Origin: Heliopora coerulea
Lineage: Eukaryota; Cnidaria; Anthozoa; Scleralcyonacea; Helioporidae
Assembly: GCA_030142905.1 (NCBI GenBank)
Contig: JASJOG010000046.1
Span: 1,086,501 to 1,150,500 of the forward strand
Reading direction: 5' to 3'
Length of the DNA: 64,000 bases
Under the pieces are notes generated by a model. The model was not told where the DNA came from. It saw nothing but the letters and a program-made list of their open reading frames with translations, and searched no databases. The position numbers were made by a program, and so were the translations under genes. The stretch's first letter is position 1. Every line of letters begins with the position of its first letter. Positions 11,551 through 24,700 of this stretch are shown piece after piece.

Positions 11551-12799
11551 TGCTAGAGGAACTGGAGACCAGTGGAGAGGAAATGTAACGTATTCGTGAT
11601 AGGGCCTACTTTCGCCAATCGTAATTATGTCCACACGGGTGACAATATTTTATCACAGAAGTGATTCAGTCATTGTGAAAATACCTAACACGGGGGAGAA
11701 ATTTACGCTCTTTTTAGCCTGCTCATTCCACATGCCTTTGAAGGTCCCCCTGGTTGTAATTTAATTCCCCCACCAAATATAGTCCTAAACTTCCGGTTCG
11801 TAAAGCCAGTGCTGACATCGAGCCTGTGAGACTGACGACAAAGTGAAAGTGTCAATGTTTGGTCTGCATTGTTTTAACACGACGCAGTAAATCGAGGTAC
11901 GGTCTAGCATTAGTTGTCGAGTACATGAAAACCTAATTTTCTTCGTCTGCAACGACTGTCGTTGAGAACTGAGACAATTGCAACACGATTGCTGATTTTT
12001 ACTGTGTCACTTCTACGTAGATCTCGACATTTTACATCGGAAAACGTTGCAAAACAAGAGTATACTGACTTAGTTTTACCCTAAAATCTCGACTGTCTTT
12101 TTGTAAAGCAGGTGATCAGTATAGATAAAAAACGAACTAAATGTCATTAAACCCAGACGCGACACGTAGCCTTAAATTAATTTGACGTCTTGGTAAACTG
12201 AGAATATTTTACCAGAACGATCATTTCAAACAAAATAAAAACTCATGACGCGACGGTCTTGCACGGTTGAATATCAAAGTGACGATATTCTTCAATACTT
12301 ACGTAACTGTAGTTTAATGTTTGAGAAACTTACGTAATTGTGTTACAGAATGGTTGTTTGGGGATACCCCATCTTTACTTTTCAAGAAACCATCAATCAG
12401 GTTGTCTAGATCTTCTGACATCGGTACTTCGCGTTAAAGTTAGTTTCCATAAGCAACCCACAGTTCTTGCATTTGCAATAGTTACTTTAGAAAGAATCAC
12501 TTTACTACAGGTATATACTTGGAACAGAAGCGGCTTATCTCAGTCACAAACGACTCCTCGAGAATGGGAGAATAGGCACGCAGCGAAAGACTATCAACGG
12601 GTACGTCCACGTCAACTGTTGTATTACTGGAATTGTTTGGGGGAAATTGTGAAATACTGTCACAGAAAATGTTTCATTAGCAAGAACATGGAGTAGTACC
12701 ATTTACTGCATGAACTATCACGTTTTTCTCAATTTTAGGTGTGTACAAAGTTTGGACTGGAAGGATTGTCTTTGATCGTAATACATTTAATGCTGAGTC

Positions 12800-15700
12800 A
12801 TGATTTCAAGACCAACCAAACCACCGCAGGAAAGTGAGAACTATTTCTGGTACGTCGATGATGTACTTGGCCAAGGAGCAACAGGATGTGTCTACAAGTG
12901 CCGTGAAAAAGTAAGTGGTTTACAGTATTGGTATTTTGACACTCTGCCTTAATTTTTTTTTCTAATGCAAAATTTCAGTTAATATATTTAAATAGTAAAT
13001 AAATGGAAAAGCTTACATATGACACTTACTATTGTAACTATGTAACAGTAGTGTTACAACATATAAAATTGTGACAGATAGTTACCATAGTGCTTAAAAT
13101 TGTTGCCATGGTGAGTAAATCTTGGGGCACTCGCTACTCTGATGACCCGATTAAGCTGAGAAGTTACTAATGAAAAGACTTCCTTAACTCATTCCTGACA
13201 AGAAAAGAGTTCTATTATTTTACTCTGGCTAATGCTAGACAATTTTACTTGTCAAGACGAGTGCTCCCACAGTCAAAAGGTCAATATTTAAGTAACTTCT
13301 TCTTAAACAAGATGCCATGTGCAGAAAACGATTTGATGTCTTAGGTAATTGCTTGAAATTACTTCTTGAATGAAATATTTTGCAACTTGCAGTAAAAAAA
13401 TGTTGACCAAGCCTGGACACTAAATTGTGGAGTGGCCAAATAAATAGAAACATTTAACATAAATGGTTGTACTTGTATTATTTTGCCAATTAGCTATGCA
13501 GCCAAAGAGTAGATTACTCATATCACATTGCTGTGATATCTGAGACCACACCACCATAAAGGGTTGTAATTGTATGTTTTCATTTTTAAATATTTTTTTT
13601 GCAGAAAACTGGAGAGGACTTTGCTGCAAAAGTTTTCAATGGCCATGGAATGGGCAGGCCACTATTTGTAACTGAACGAGAACTGGATGTTTTGAGGAAA
13701 TTAAAAGAGTGTAAGCATGAGAACATTGTGAAAATAATTGGAATTGAAGAACAGGTATTTTTGTGCTACTATTTGTAGTTGTAGATGCAGCATTTCAAGA
13801 TTCCTGCAATAGCAGTTCATGCTTTTAGTGAATTACTTTGTTTGTGTTGTTTGGTTATAATGGTATAGAAAAGCACAGGACATCATGCAATTATCATGGA
13901 ACTTTGTTCAGGAGGTAGTCTTCACACCATGCTTGATAGGCCAGAAAATGCATTTGGATTTGAAGAAAGTGATTTCAAGCAAGTTGTCAACAATGTGGGT
14001 GAGTGACATGATGAAAGATTGAAACAATGATAAGAACTTAGAATGCAACATAGGCAGTGTTGGATGACATATTTGGAAAGCCAAAAGGATGAGGGAACTG
14101 CCAAACTTTAAAAGAAGAGATACCGATATTGATGTTTCAAATGAAGAGCTTTTGTTTGAAATATCAGTATTTCATCTCTTACATTTTGGCAGTTCCCTCA
14201 CCCTTTTGACTTTTCAAACAGGATAAATGGTTGGTTAGCTGTTGGAATGATCAAGCATGTTTTCCTCAAGCCCTTGAAAGACTACATGTGAATTAATGGC
14301 CAAAGATAGGTTCCCTTTAAAAATTATATGGTTAGTTTCACAAACATGAACTTTGTCATTATGACAAATTTAGCTAGACTTGGATATTTTCTACCATGAA
14401 GTAATAAGGAAAAGCAACTTAACTTAGATAGCTATTGAAAGAACATGTCATCAGTCAAAAACAACTCATGGCAGAATTTCATTACTTTTCAATTCCTAAT
14501 TACTGTACCACAACCACCATTAATGGCATAAATCCTCACTCCTCAGTTCCCAGCAGTTACTTGAAGAGATGTCTTGTACTAGTGATTTATGTAAAAAAAA
14601 CCACAACCAGCCAACAGCTTCAAAAAGTATAAAATTATACATATTCTGAAAAATAGAGACATCTTGGAAAACTCAAGAAACAAGTCTAAACAAGACAAGT
14701 ATTTGAGACTGTAGTATTTCAACTTTACTACAAAGTCATCATCAGACAGATTCTGTCTAATGATTTTAGTACTTATGACTTCTGAGAAATTGGATTAATA
14801 TTTGATCTGAACAACCAGATTTGTTTCATATTCTACTCCAAATTAAGTTCTAAATTTTAAAAATTAATTTTTTTGGTAATGAACTTTTAGTGTCAGGAAT
14901 GAAATACCTAAATGATCAAGGAATTATCCACCGTGATATCAAACCTGGAAATATTTTGAAATACATAAAAGATGATGGAAGGTAATTATTTTCATATTGC
15001 ATTTAGTGATTACAAAAATGTTAATTTATTATTTTATAAATCAGAGACACAGAGGCCTTTAGCAAATAGCCAAATTACCTGCTCTTAGCTTAAAATAAAG
15101 AACAATACATCTTGTGCATTAAATGCAGACATACCATGACCTGGTGGTTTGTGATTACATGAAGTCTAAACAATATTTTTAATATTATTGGCATCAGTAA
15201 AATGTACAACATGATCCTTGTTTCTTTCTTTTTACAATTAAAAAAAAGTGATTCTCTTAATTTTTAAGAGATGGTGGCACAAAATGTTCACATTCCATTT
15301 TAAATGGTCATTTTTTTGCTTGCTCATTCATTCAACTTAGCTCCATCTACAAACTCACTGACTTTGGTGCTGCTAGAGAATTGGCCCCTGAACAAGAATT
15401 CATGTCAATTTATGGTACAGAGGAATACTTGGTATGTTGTTAATTACATTGAAATAACATAAATTTTATGTAATTTTAGTATGTTGAATAAAATTATGAT
15501 AATTGTAGGCTTAATACTTTATTTGTTCCATGCTTAGCACAGTCTAGTAAAATCCAATTTCATGTTTTGAATTTATAGCATCCAGATTTGTATGAGAAAG
15601 GTGTACTAAAGAAAAATATGGATGACAAGAAATTTGGTGCCCATGTGAGTGTGACATGTGAACTATATGTGTTTGTAAAAGCAAAGGCAGAAATAGACTC

Positions 15701-18700
15701 AAGAGCTTAGTGGGCTGAAACATGAACAGCCCCCAAACCCTCTGTCTGCCCTATCATATTGTCATTATTGGGAAGGGAGGATTTAGCCCCTCTCTCCTTC
15801 CTGTGCCTTCTTTATGATAAAATAACTGATTCTGAATTCCTAGTTTTGGTATGTTCAGCAAATAGTTTCCTTTAAAATGCAAATAGGTTTGTAAGTAATG
15901 TTTGGGTTCTTAGTGTCAGTTTGTGAATACAAGCAAGTCAGTGAATTTGGATGGCAATCTCATGTTCTTGCTTGGTAAATTACTTGAAAATGCTTTTATA
16001 AATAAATTTCACTCATGGCATATGAAATAGTTTAGGGTAACCTAACTTTGTTCAAAGTGGTATTATCTTGAACACGTCATGCTGAGACATTTAATGATTT
16101 GCATATTGTGGGTTGTAATAAAGTGTGATAGAATCTTTATCCTAAAATTGTAGAACTGAAAACTGTAAGCACAAATTACTTGACAATTTCAAGCCACTCC
16201 TGTGTCCATTAATTTATACCTAGTACCATTCATTCATCCTGTTAACAATTGCATGCACAGAAATTTCTCATGGGGGTCCTACTGTGGTTATGTAATCTTG
16301 CCTGACACTGTCACAGCAGGTAAGAATAGGGCACTTGTAAAAGTTTGAAGAGTTTCAGGCAAAATGTTGATGAGCAAAACAGTCATTAGTTACGTGCCTC
16401 ATTTTAAAGTTCTATGATTAGCCTAACTTGGATTACCAAAAGATTGGTAATGATGGTATACCTCCTACATTAGTCATATAGTTACTGCTGTACTTTCCAA
16501 AAGTGATTTCCAAGTGTGTTTTATGGTGCTCAAAGTAACAGTACTTTGTGATAGGAATTGGGTTCTGCTGTGGAAAGGACTTTTGGCAAACCCTTTCCTG
16601 TCCCAAGGTATCATTTTTGATGAGAAAAATTGTCAAGCATTAGCCTGAGTGAAATTGTCTGGAATTAGCCAGGTAAAACGAAACACTGGCACATCCAGAC
16701 ATGATTTTTGGGTGGCCATTGCACTGATGAATTCATGCACTTTTTTTGCATGAAACACTTGAAATTGAAATACAACTACCTTTTACCCAGGCCATCTGTA
16801 CGGATTCCTGAAAGTAGTGCATATCTAGGTGATATCCAGAGACCGTGGAACGATATTTTGAGTGGGGGGGTGACGGGGCGATAGTATGACCCCCCTGAAA
16901 AAATTAAATTCAATATTTCTGAGACGGTCGTGAACACTTCTTATTTTAACGATTACGCAGAAATCACAAAACACTGGTTTGGTTACTCAATATATCGGAT
17001 ATGTTGAGCGGATATTTAAAATCATAAACTAAAATGCTAGCGTAGTCCTCGCTATGTTGGTAGAACAACTCAACGGTTAAGTGAAAGGATCAAGCAACAT
17101 GTGCCAAGTGTTATACGAAACAAGACCGTACCATTAAGAAATCAACTGAAAAGGCAATGTACCTCTGCTCAAACGATTAATTGTGACTCGGCAATCGGTC
17201 GACACTTGTTGTCAAACAGATGTTGTGCCAATAACTATTTACACTCCAAATTTAGCATCCTGGCAAAGTGCCGCTCAGCGTTCCTTCTAAAGATTATGGA
17301 ATCCATGTATATTGGCGTTATTTTGATGTTTAATCCCTCTTACGTGGGATGACATCATTGCCTTTACATCAGGAATAAATATAAGCTGATAACTCATTTC
17401 TCAACAGTTAGCAGACGTTTGCAACTGAAGAGTGGTTTGCCGAAATACATAGTGCTTCTTTTTAGTATTTACTTTCTCTGTGTGTGTTGGTTCCTCTAGT
17501 TCTTTTCAGAACTGTCTTTTGTAACCATTCACCATGGTTAAGACATTTTTCAAAGCGATACTGAAATATTTAATTTCTTTCCAAAAAAGGGGGGGAGCTT
17601 TAGCCCCCCAGTCCCCCCGCTTCCGCGGTCCCTGATATGATTTGTAATTGATCATTGTTAGAGAAGATTGTGGACTTCTGCCCTTTCGTTTTCTACTTTG
17701 GCGGTAGGGACATAGCTGGTATGGCTCCATTCTGGATCTGCCTACAGAACTTAACTCTTCTAAGTTCAAGTCTCCCCTTGATGAGTAAAATTGTCTGACA
17801 TTAGCCAGATTAAAATAATAGGAGACCTAGGGAGGGAGGAAGGAGTTAAAATTTATTGCCAATAATTCTTGAGTTTCGTTGGATTACTTTCTACAGGTGG
17901 ATTTATGGAGCTTAGGAGCAACATTTTATCATGTAGCAACTGGAAAACTTCCATTCAGACCATACGGAGGAAGAACGAATCGACAAACAATGTACGATCG
18001 TAACTTTTACTCAGTGTTATTAGTGACCTCATAAATACTGAATACCATTTATGAATTATTCTTGATATAAACTTGCACTTCTCTTGAGGTCATTTATCGT
18101 CTTTGTTATGAAAATAATATTAATTTCTTACCCTGGTTTAGTTCTGTCAGAATCCTTCGTCTCTATTTCTTGAAGAACGTTTGTATTTTCTTTAACTTTC
18201 AAGTCCATTTGTTGTTTTAAATGTTCCCGCCAAAAGCTAGTGGTTCCGCGCAGCGCCATCTTGAAGACCGCGTTTAGCTTAATGAACCTGAGAACTAGCT
18301 TAGAGAAATGAGGAAGAAACCTAAAGACTAATTTGAATTTTTAAAGTATGCATTACGTATGCACGTTCGCATGACGACAGTACTCATCCTTCCCTCGATG
18401 TACCTTCATGTACCATCCTATGGGTGGGGCCCCAGGCTATGAACGTACATCGGACAATTGCTTTGGCATGCCATTTTATGAGCAAACTGAAGTTACTCAC
18501 TCGTATAATAAAGAAAATTGTCCTACCGCCAGCGTAACCGCTGATTGGATAGCCTGTGATGGATTGTGTGGACGCCTAAGAACCTGGGGATGGTCGAGCC
18601 GTGAACACCAAAATGTATAAGCTCATTATCTGTCTCTTGATTATGTTCTGTAATAATTCAATGTAATAATTCTGTAATAAATGCATTGATAACACCTGCC

Positions 18701-21700
18701 GCAGCATAGCTTTCCCTGCGTTTCTATTTCACTGCCCATGATAGCTGTTGCAAGTTAGCTGCATGGGAAACCATATCCTTCTCTTGTGAAATAAAAGGTG
18801 CTGACAAATTATGATCTCTTTTGGGCAGCCCTCGCAAAATTTGACATTGCTGACTTGAAGCAGCTTGGACAATCGTCCAGCGAATGATTTAAGTCTCCAA
18901 CAAAAGTTTATATGCTTCATAGTGTCGGGCATAGATTCCTCAGCAGTGCCGGCTAAATGCAGTGGCTAAATTTTTTTTATAGAATTTTAAATGGTTGACT
19001 TGGTGCACGAAGTCTCAAGGTTGGCCCATATTGTAACTTCTATTGTACTTGAGTTTCCTGTTTTTGGTATAGGTATGAAATAACGACACACAAACAGTCC
19101 GGGATGATTTCAGGAACCCAGAAGGAAAGAGATGGAGCAATCGAATGGAGTGATAAACTTCCAGAGCACACACGTCTTTCACCGTGAGTAATAACGGTTG
19201 GCTTGTGTTTCATTTATATATTGGTTACTTGTTCGAGTCTTTGCGTCTGATTTTGGACATCAGCCATAATATAGATTAATGTCTGTGAAGCACGTGAACC
19301 CTGTAATCACTTCAACGAAAGCTGCGCAGTCTCTCCGTACTTGTTTCTGATCCTTTTTAGAGGATTAAAGGAACACGTAGTGAAAATTCTGGCGAGACTT
19401 TTGGAAAGTGACTCCAGCAAAGCCATGAAGTTTGACGAATTATTTCAGGCAGTGCAAAAGATCGAGGAAATGAAGGTAAACGAAGCTTTGAATACATTGT
19501 CGTACCTACTGGTACACATAGTGCCAACTCAAGCACACATGCTCGCACACCCTCCAACTTATTCAGGCACCCACTCCCCCGACACTCACACGCCCTCTTA
19601 CTTCCTAATCACACTATCATGACCCTACTCACACTCATCCACCTTCTCACTCAACCCTCACGCACACTCACGTACTCCACCTAACCTACTTCCTAATCAC
19701 ACTATCATGACCCTACTCACACTCACCCACCTTCTCACTCAACCCTCACGCACACTCACGTACTCCACCTAACCCAGCACACTCACACACCTTATCATTA
19801 CCCGCTCGCACTCACGTCTCCACTCCCGTTCATTTCCACACATATTATAGCACTCCTTGCTACTCACGCCTAAGGGGGAGAGTTAATTAAAATATTGTGT
19901 TGTATTGTATCAGGTAATTCGTTTATACAGTGCGCAGTCTGGTACTTTTCACATGATCTACGCAAATCCTGATGACAAGTAAGTCACACCAATGTGGAAC
20001 GTGCAACCAATATCGTGATGCGAATGGTCATGGTGATGATTGCGACGAAGGTGGTGGTTACGATGAAGGCAATGTTAGTGACGAGAAAAGTGATCAAATG
20101 ATGATGGTGACGGCAATCACTGATAATGCTGATTAGGATTCTGCTGGTGATGATAATAATCATTGCACTAACGATGATTATGAAAATAATGTAGTTAATG
20201 ATGAAAATGAAAGTGATGATTATGATGAGGAAGACGAAGATGGAGAGGATGAAATTACCGATGGCAATGATGAAAGGAATTACGACCATAATGGTGGCAA
20301 TTAGACTTATACGACGGTCAGGATGATCTTAATTTAGATATCTCCAACGACCTTTTTGTGTACCCATTTTAGTTTTGCTCGTTTCCAAGAATTGATTGCG
20401 ATTCAAACCGGCGTGAGTGCCCGACAACAAGATCTGTTCTTCAACAACGATACTTTCAAGCCATCTTCCATGGTGAAGGTTTCAACATATCCAGATACCA
20501 CGGTATAAATAATTATTGAAATTATCATCCAACTACAAACACGGCAACGACCACTAGTACTGCAGCCCACCACTACGCAAAGACCATAGATGTAACCGTT
20601 ACAGCCACAATAATCTAAGTGCCATATTAAATCCACTACAGCCTACACAAGCGTTATTCACTGCACTGGTAGTCCAACTAATATAACCACGAGTATTACA
20701 TTTACCATTATTACCATCTCAACAGCGAGTGCAACTAATAGTTCCTTAGCCAATATAACCACCCCAGCAACAATCTGAACAATCTGAACAAGCCTCTATA
20801 CATACAATACCCACGTTAACTGCCAGCTCAACAGTAATCTACACAATGGTTGACCAACCAGGAAAACATTACAGCAGCCATCGCGACTGTCAGTATCACT
20901 GTAAGAATTTTAGCCATCGGAAGTGGGCAATCACTACCACCATCAACATTGCACCAAAAACTAAGATTAACTGCCTTTAAAACCACTAGCACAGCAATCT
21001 AAACAGCCATCAGCAGGTAATAAAATAATGACACAAACACTTTCATCAGTAGAAAAATCAAAAACAAACAGGGCAAATGATTGGTTGCTCCATAACGTTG
21101 TAGTACCGCCATCAGTATCTCGACCCCTTGCAACAGCTTAAAAACACATTGACGTTTTTATCCACGCGGAGACAGAGAAAATCTCTGGTAAAACCACCGA
21201 TGCTGCAATAATCAGGTTTTAACAACTCCGTAAACGCCAAGGTATTCAATTTCTTTCACAATTTGCTCTGCAGGATGAGAAACCAATCCTTGTTCTTGGT
21301 GGCGATAGCATGCCGTCAGAAAAATTGTGTGGACAGTCATTGTGTACGTAATATTATAACTATAGTTATTATTATTATTATTATTATTACTATTGTTATT
21401 ATAATTATTGAATCGTTAAAACAAACATATTAACGCCCCTTCATATCAATTATGTTAACTTATGTAGCATAAGGAATGTCGTTATGCCTTTCAGTTCAGC
21501 AGTGGTTCGAGACTGGCATACTCAAGCTATGATCTGTGGGTCAAACCCATATGCATTGTATTACTCATGAGACTAACCTGGACGAACAGGTTGAGCGTAC
21601 CATCTGAAAAAAAGTGTTTTATGGATGTAAATGCTCAGTTTCTGTGTGGGAACGACTTTCATTTAGTTGATAGGTTTTTTTCTGTTTTTGTGCATTGGTT

Positions 21701-24700
21701 GTGTTTTTACAGTAAGGAAAACCAGGCTGACGCCAACAGTGTCGGTGGATAATCTAGATTCCGATGCCGCAGTAAGTAAGGTATGTGGAACTTACTTCCA
21801 ACTTATGGTTTGGATTCCTTGATAAGATACCAGAATGTACTGAATTAAAGCAGGGTGTGAGTAAGGCATGGTCTGGTATGATGTGGTGCCAAGTAGTAGG
21901 TATGGTGTGTTATGTATAGCGTGGTATGTCCGGCATGGTATGGTGTATGGTACAGTGTGGAATATGGTATCCTATGCTCTCCTATGCTATACTGCGCTAC
22001 GGGACGCGACACTAGGTGATGCTACGCTCTCTTGCACCAAGCCGCTCTAAGCCACGCCGCTCCTCATCACGCCACGCTACGCCACATCCTGTCACGCCAC
22101 ACCAAATGACGCCTCACAAAGACCGTCTCAGAATGGTCTGGGAAACGGCTTTCGTAGTTCACTAGGCAGACCATAGCACTAAATTCGCTGGGTCGTGAGT
22201 TCGAGCTCCTGCCTGAAGTCCAAGAATTGCATTTTTCACAGCTGGTCTCAATTGCGTCCTAAAACATGATTCTAACACTCGACTATTTACTTTCACTTCA
22301 TGTGGACTCTATCTCTGTTAAATAGTTTCATTGTTACCTAGTATCGTTGCCTATTTAGGTGGCGGCAATCAACGTTCACTGGTGTTTACATACAGTAAAA
22401 AGTTTGGAAAGATCAAGGACCTTAACATTACAGGCTGCTGAAAACGTAATGTAAGTGAAGAAATATAATCTGAAATTACGTGTAACTAAAGTATCGTGAT
22501 TTATGACTTCTTGCTTTCCAACGCCTTTTAAACGTTATATAATATAGGAAATGATGAATATCCATAAAAAAAAAAAACAACTTCGAAAATTTATCTTGTT
22601 GGTTGTTTAACTATTTGGATTATATTACCAGAACATTGTTGAAAAGGAAGGCGAGGAAATACCTAAATGATGCTCAAGCAATTGAAAACCATTGTCATAG
22701 TACGGTGATGAAACACCAGGCTTGTCTTAACGGGTAAGAATTGCTTGTGATGTTTCTTAGAACTTCGTGTGTGTTGTTGGATTTTACGTGAAGTAGATCA
22801 TAGTAGTTGTTTGAAAAGAATTAGGGAATCACAGTATCAGCCGCGTTTTGCAACTTGATAACATGTACCCATGGATTTGTATTTTTCATTATACCAGGTG
22901 TGAGTTTGAAATGGAAGTTCTGGAAATGCTCGGAACCGATGGCGATGTTCCAAAGGGTAAGTACATGTTAAAGAAAGGAAAGAAAAGGGAAAGGAATGGA
23001 ATGAGAAGGAGAAGGGAAAGGGGAAGGAAATGTATAGGAAAGGAAAATGGAAAGGAAAGGAAACAGAAAAGAAGAGGAGACGGAAAGGAAAGAGAAAGGG
23101 AAATGAAAGCAAAGGAAGGGAATAAAAACGAAAGGAAAGAGAAAGAGAAAGGAAACAGAAAGGACTTGAATGGGTGGATTGAAAAGAACAGGAAACTTTA
23201 AGGATTTGGTGAAGCATAGCGAGTAATATAAATATATGTAATGGTAAAATAAAGCAACACTTGGAAATGGCGTGACTTGTCATGAGGCACAACGTTGAAG
23301 GTTCATGTGACATTACGAAAAAGACAGTGTTGTGACGTAGTTCAACGTAATGTTTGTGACGTAAAGCATGGTGAAGTAAAGTCACATGATTGACGTGAAT
23401 TTCAGAGAATTTCAGTTACCGGAGTTGACGTGTGATGACGTGATGTGACAAGAAGTAAGGTCAAATACTGTTCTATCGGAAGAGTAAGAGTGGACACTAA
23501 GTAAAGTTGAAATGAAAGCAATGCTGGGCAATGCAAGAAAAATAAAGGGAAAGCATCCCTGAGTTTATAAATACTGAATTTGTTTCAGAAATCATCAAGG
23601 AAAAAGAAGAACTCATAAAAGAGACCAATGGCTTCAAGAAAAAAGTTGAAGAAGTAAATCAGTACATTTAATTTTTGAGAGCAAACTTACTGGATTTATT
23701 TTGACGAAACCCCTTCCTTGATTTTAGCTTCAGTGTGACTTGAATGAACCGCTGGAAAAATTACGGACAGGGTGCAAAAGTTTACTGGCTGGTGGCGAAT
23801 TACCATTGAAATGGAAGAACATGAATAAAGAGGCTGAAAATCGTAACTTGTAAGTGTACAGTACAGTGGTGTTGCTTCAAGTAAATGGCAATTCTTGCAG
23901 ATTTGACAAGCTGAGTCAAATGAACACCGTGGGAGTCGGAGGTTCGGCGCAGGAAGCGGTCGAACTCCCAATACTTGTAACGTAATTTGCTTCATGACGT
24001 GTTTTCATCGATTCATCGAGTGAGGTGTGAATCAGACTATTTATAAACTGACGCATGATTTATTTGTAAGGCATTTTGTGATATTTTGTGATATTTTGTG
24101 ATTTATCCTTTGTGATTTAATGAGTTATTATATGTCCCAATAAAACCAATGTTATTGCGGTAATGTGGACGCCACTTGATTTGTAAGTATTTCCCGTATT
24201 AAGGTAATTATGTGGCGTTTATTTCATAAAATGCATTATATCGGCGTAGATTGATCTAGACTTGGAATTTCCGTCTCTAAGATGTTACATTGTATAGTTT
24301 TTCACCATGTAGTATGAGTTACGTTGCTATCAGAGACGTTAATATACAGTGTAACATACCCCATTGGGAGACTTCACGTAATCTTTACATGAGGCACTAC
24401 GTGATATAATGATACAAGATGTTATGTCACGTTGTAAGTTATAAAGCTAACAAGACATTAGAGATGAGGAATTAAATAAGATCATTTTTCTAGAAGAAAT
24501 AATCCCCCGATCCGAGATTTTTGCCGAACCAATCTCCTACTCTCCTCTGGCGGAAAAACCTGGCTCATAAAATTTTTCACATACGGCTCTTTTCTAGTGT
24601 TGGTGTGGTGGAGAATTATACTGCAAAAGTCGACAAGATCATGAACAACTTCTTCGAGAGGAGGCAACGTAAAAATCGTAAGTATATTGCCTGGTTTCTT

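Larger units (their letters stand above)
10467..12738. other. XPOT-TBK1 intergenic interval, no gene seen
   Basis: About 2.3 kb between the XPOT stop and the first TBK1 exon recognised. Apart from the repeat at 10815 and the hAT-like MITE at 11188, no coding exon could be supported. The TBK1 promoter and any non-coding first exon must lie here; an acceptor at 12737-12738 implies an upstream 5' UTR exon that was not located. Confidence 0.6.
16834..17634. mobile_element. TIR-bounded composite element in TBK1 intron 6
   Basis: Left end cagagaccgtgg and right end ccgcggtccctg are inverted and both lie next to atat; G-runs follow inside each end (gggggggtgacgggg; ggggggagctttagcccc). Between them sits a Penelope GIY-YIG fragment (17041-17346). 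A non-autonomous DNA transposon carrying or nested with a Penelope fragment; superfamily undetermined. Confidence 0.45.

Noticed and set aside
19984..20289. Ile-rich, membrane-like minus-strand frame in TBK1 intron 10
   Set aside because: Exact complement of a GAT/ATG simple repeat; composition alone explains it.
22837..23385. 182-codon minus-strand and 117-codon plus-strand frames
   Set aside because: Both ride on the polypurine tract; residues are only Phe/Ser/Leu/Pro or Lys/Glu/Arg/Gly and there is no domain.
24599..24668. Extra TBK1 exon (acceptor tcttttctag, coding [19 protein letters not shown])
   Set aside because: Looks coiled-coil-like, but its end phase does not fit the next exon (25051), whereas 23849 joins 25051 in frame without it.
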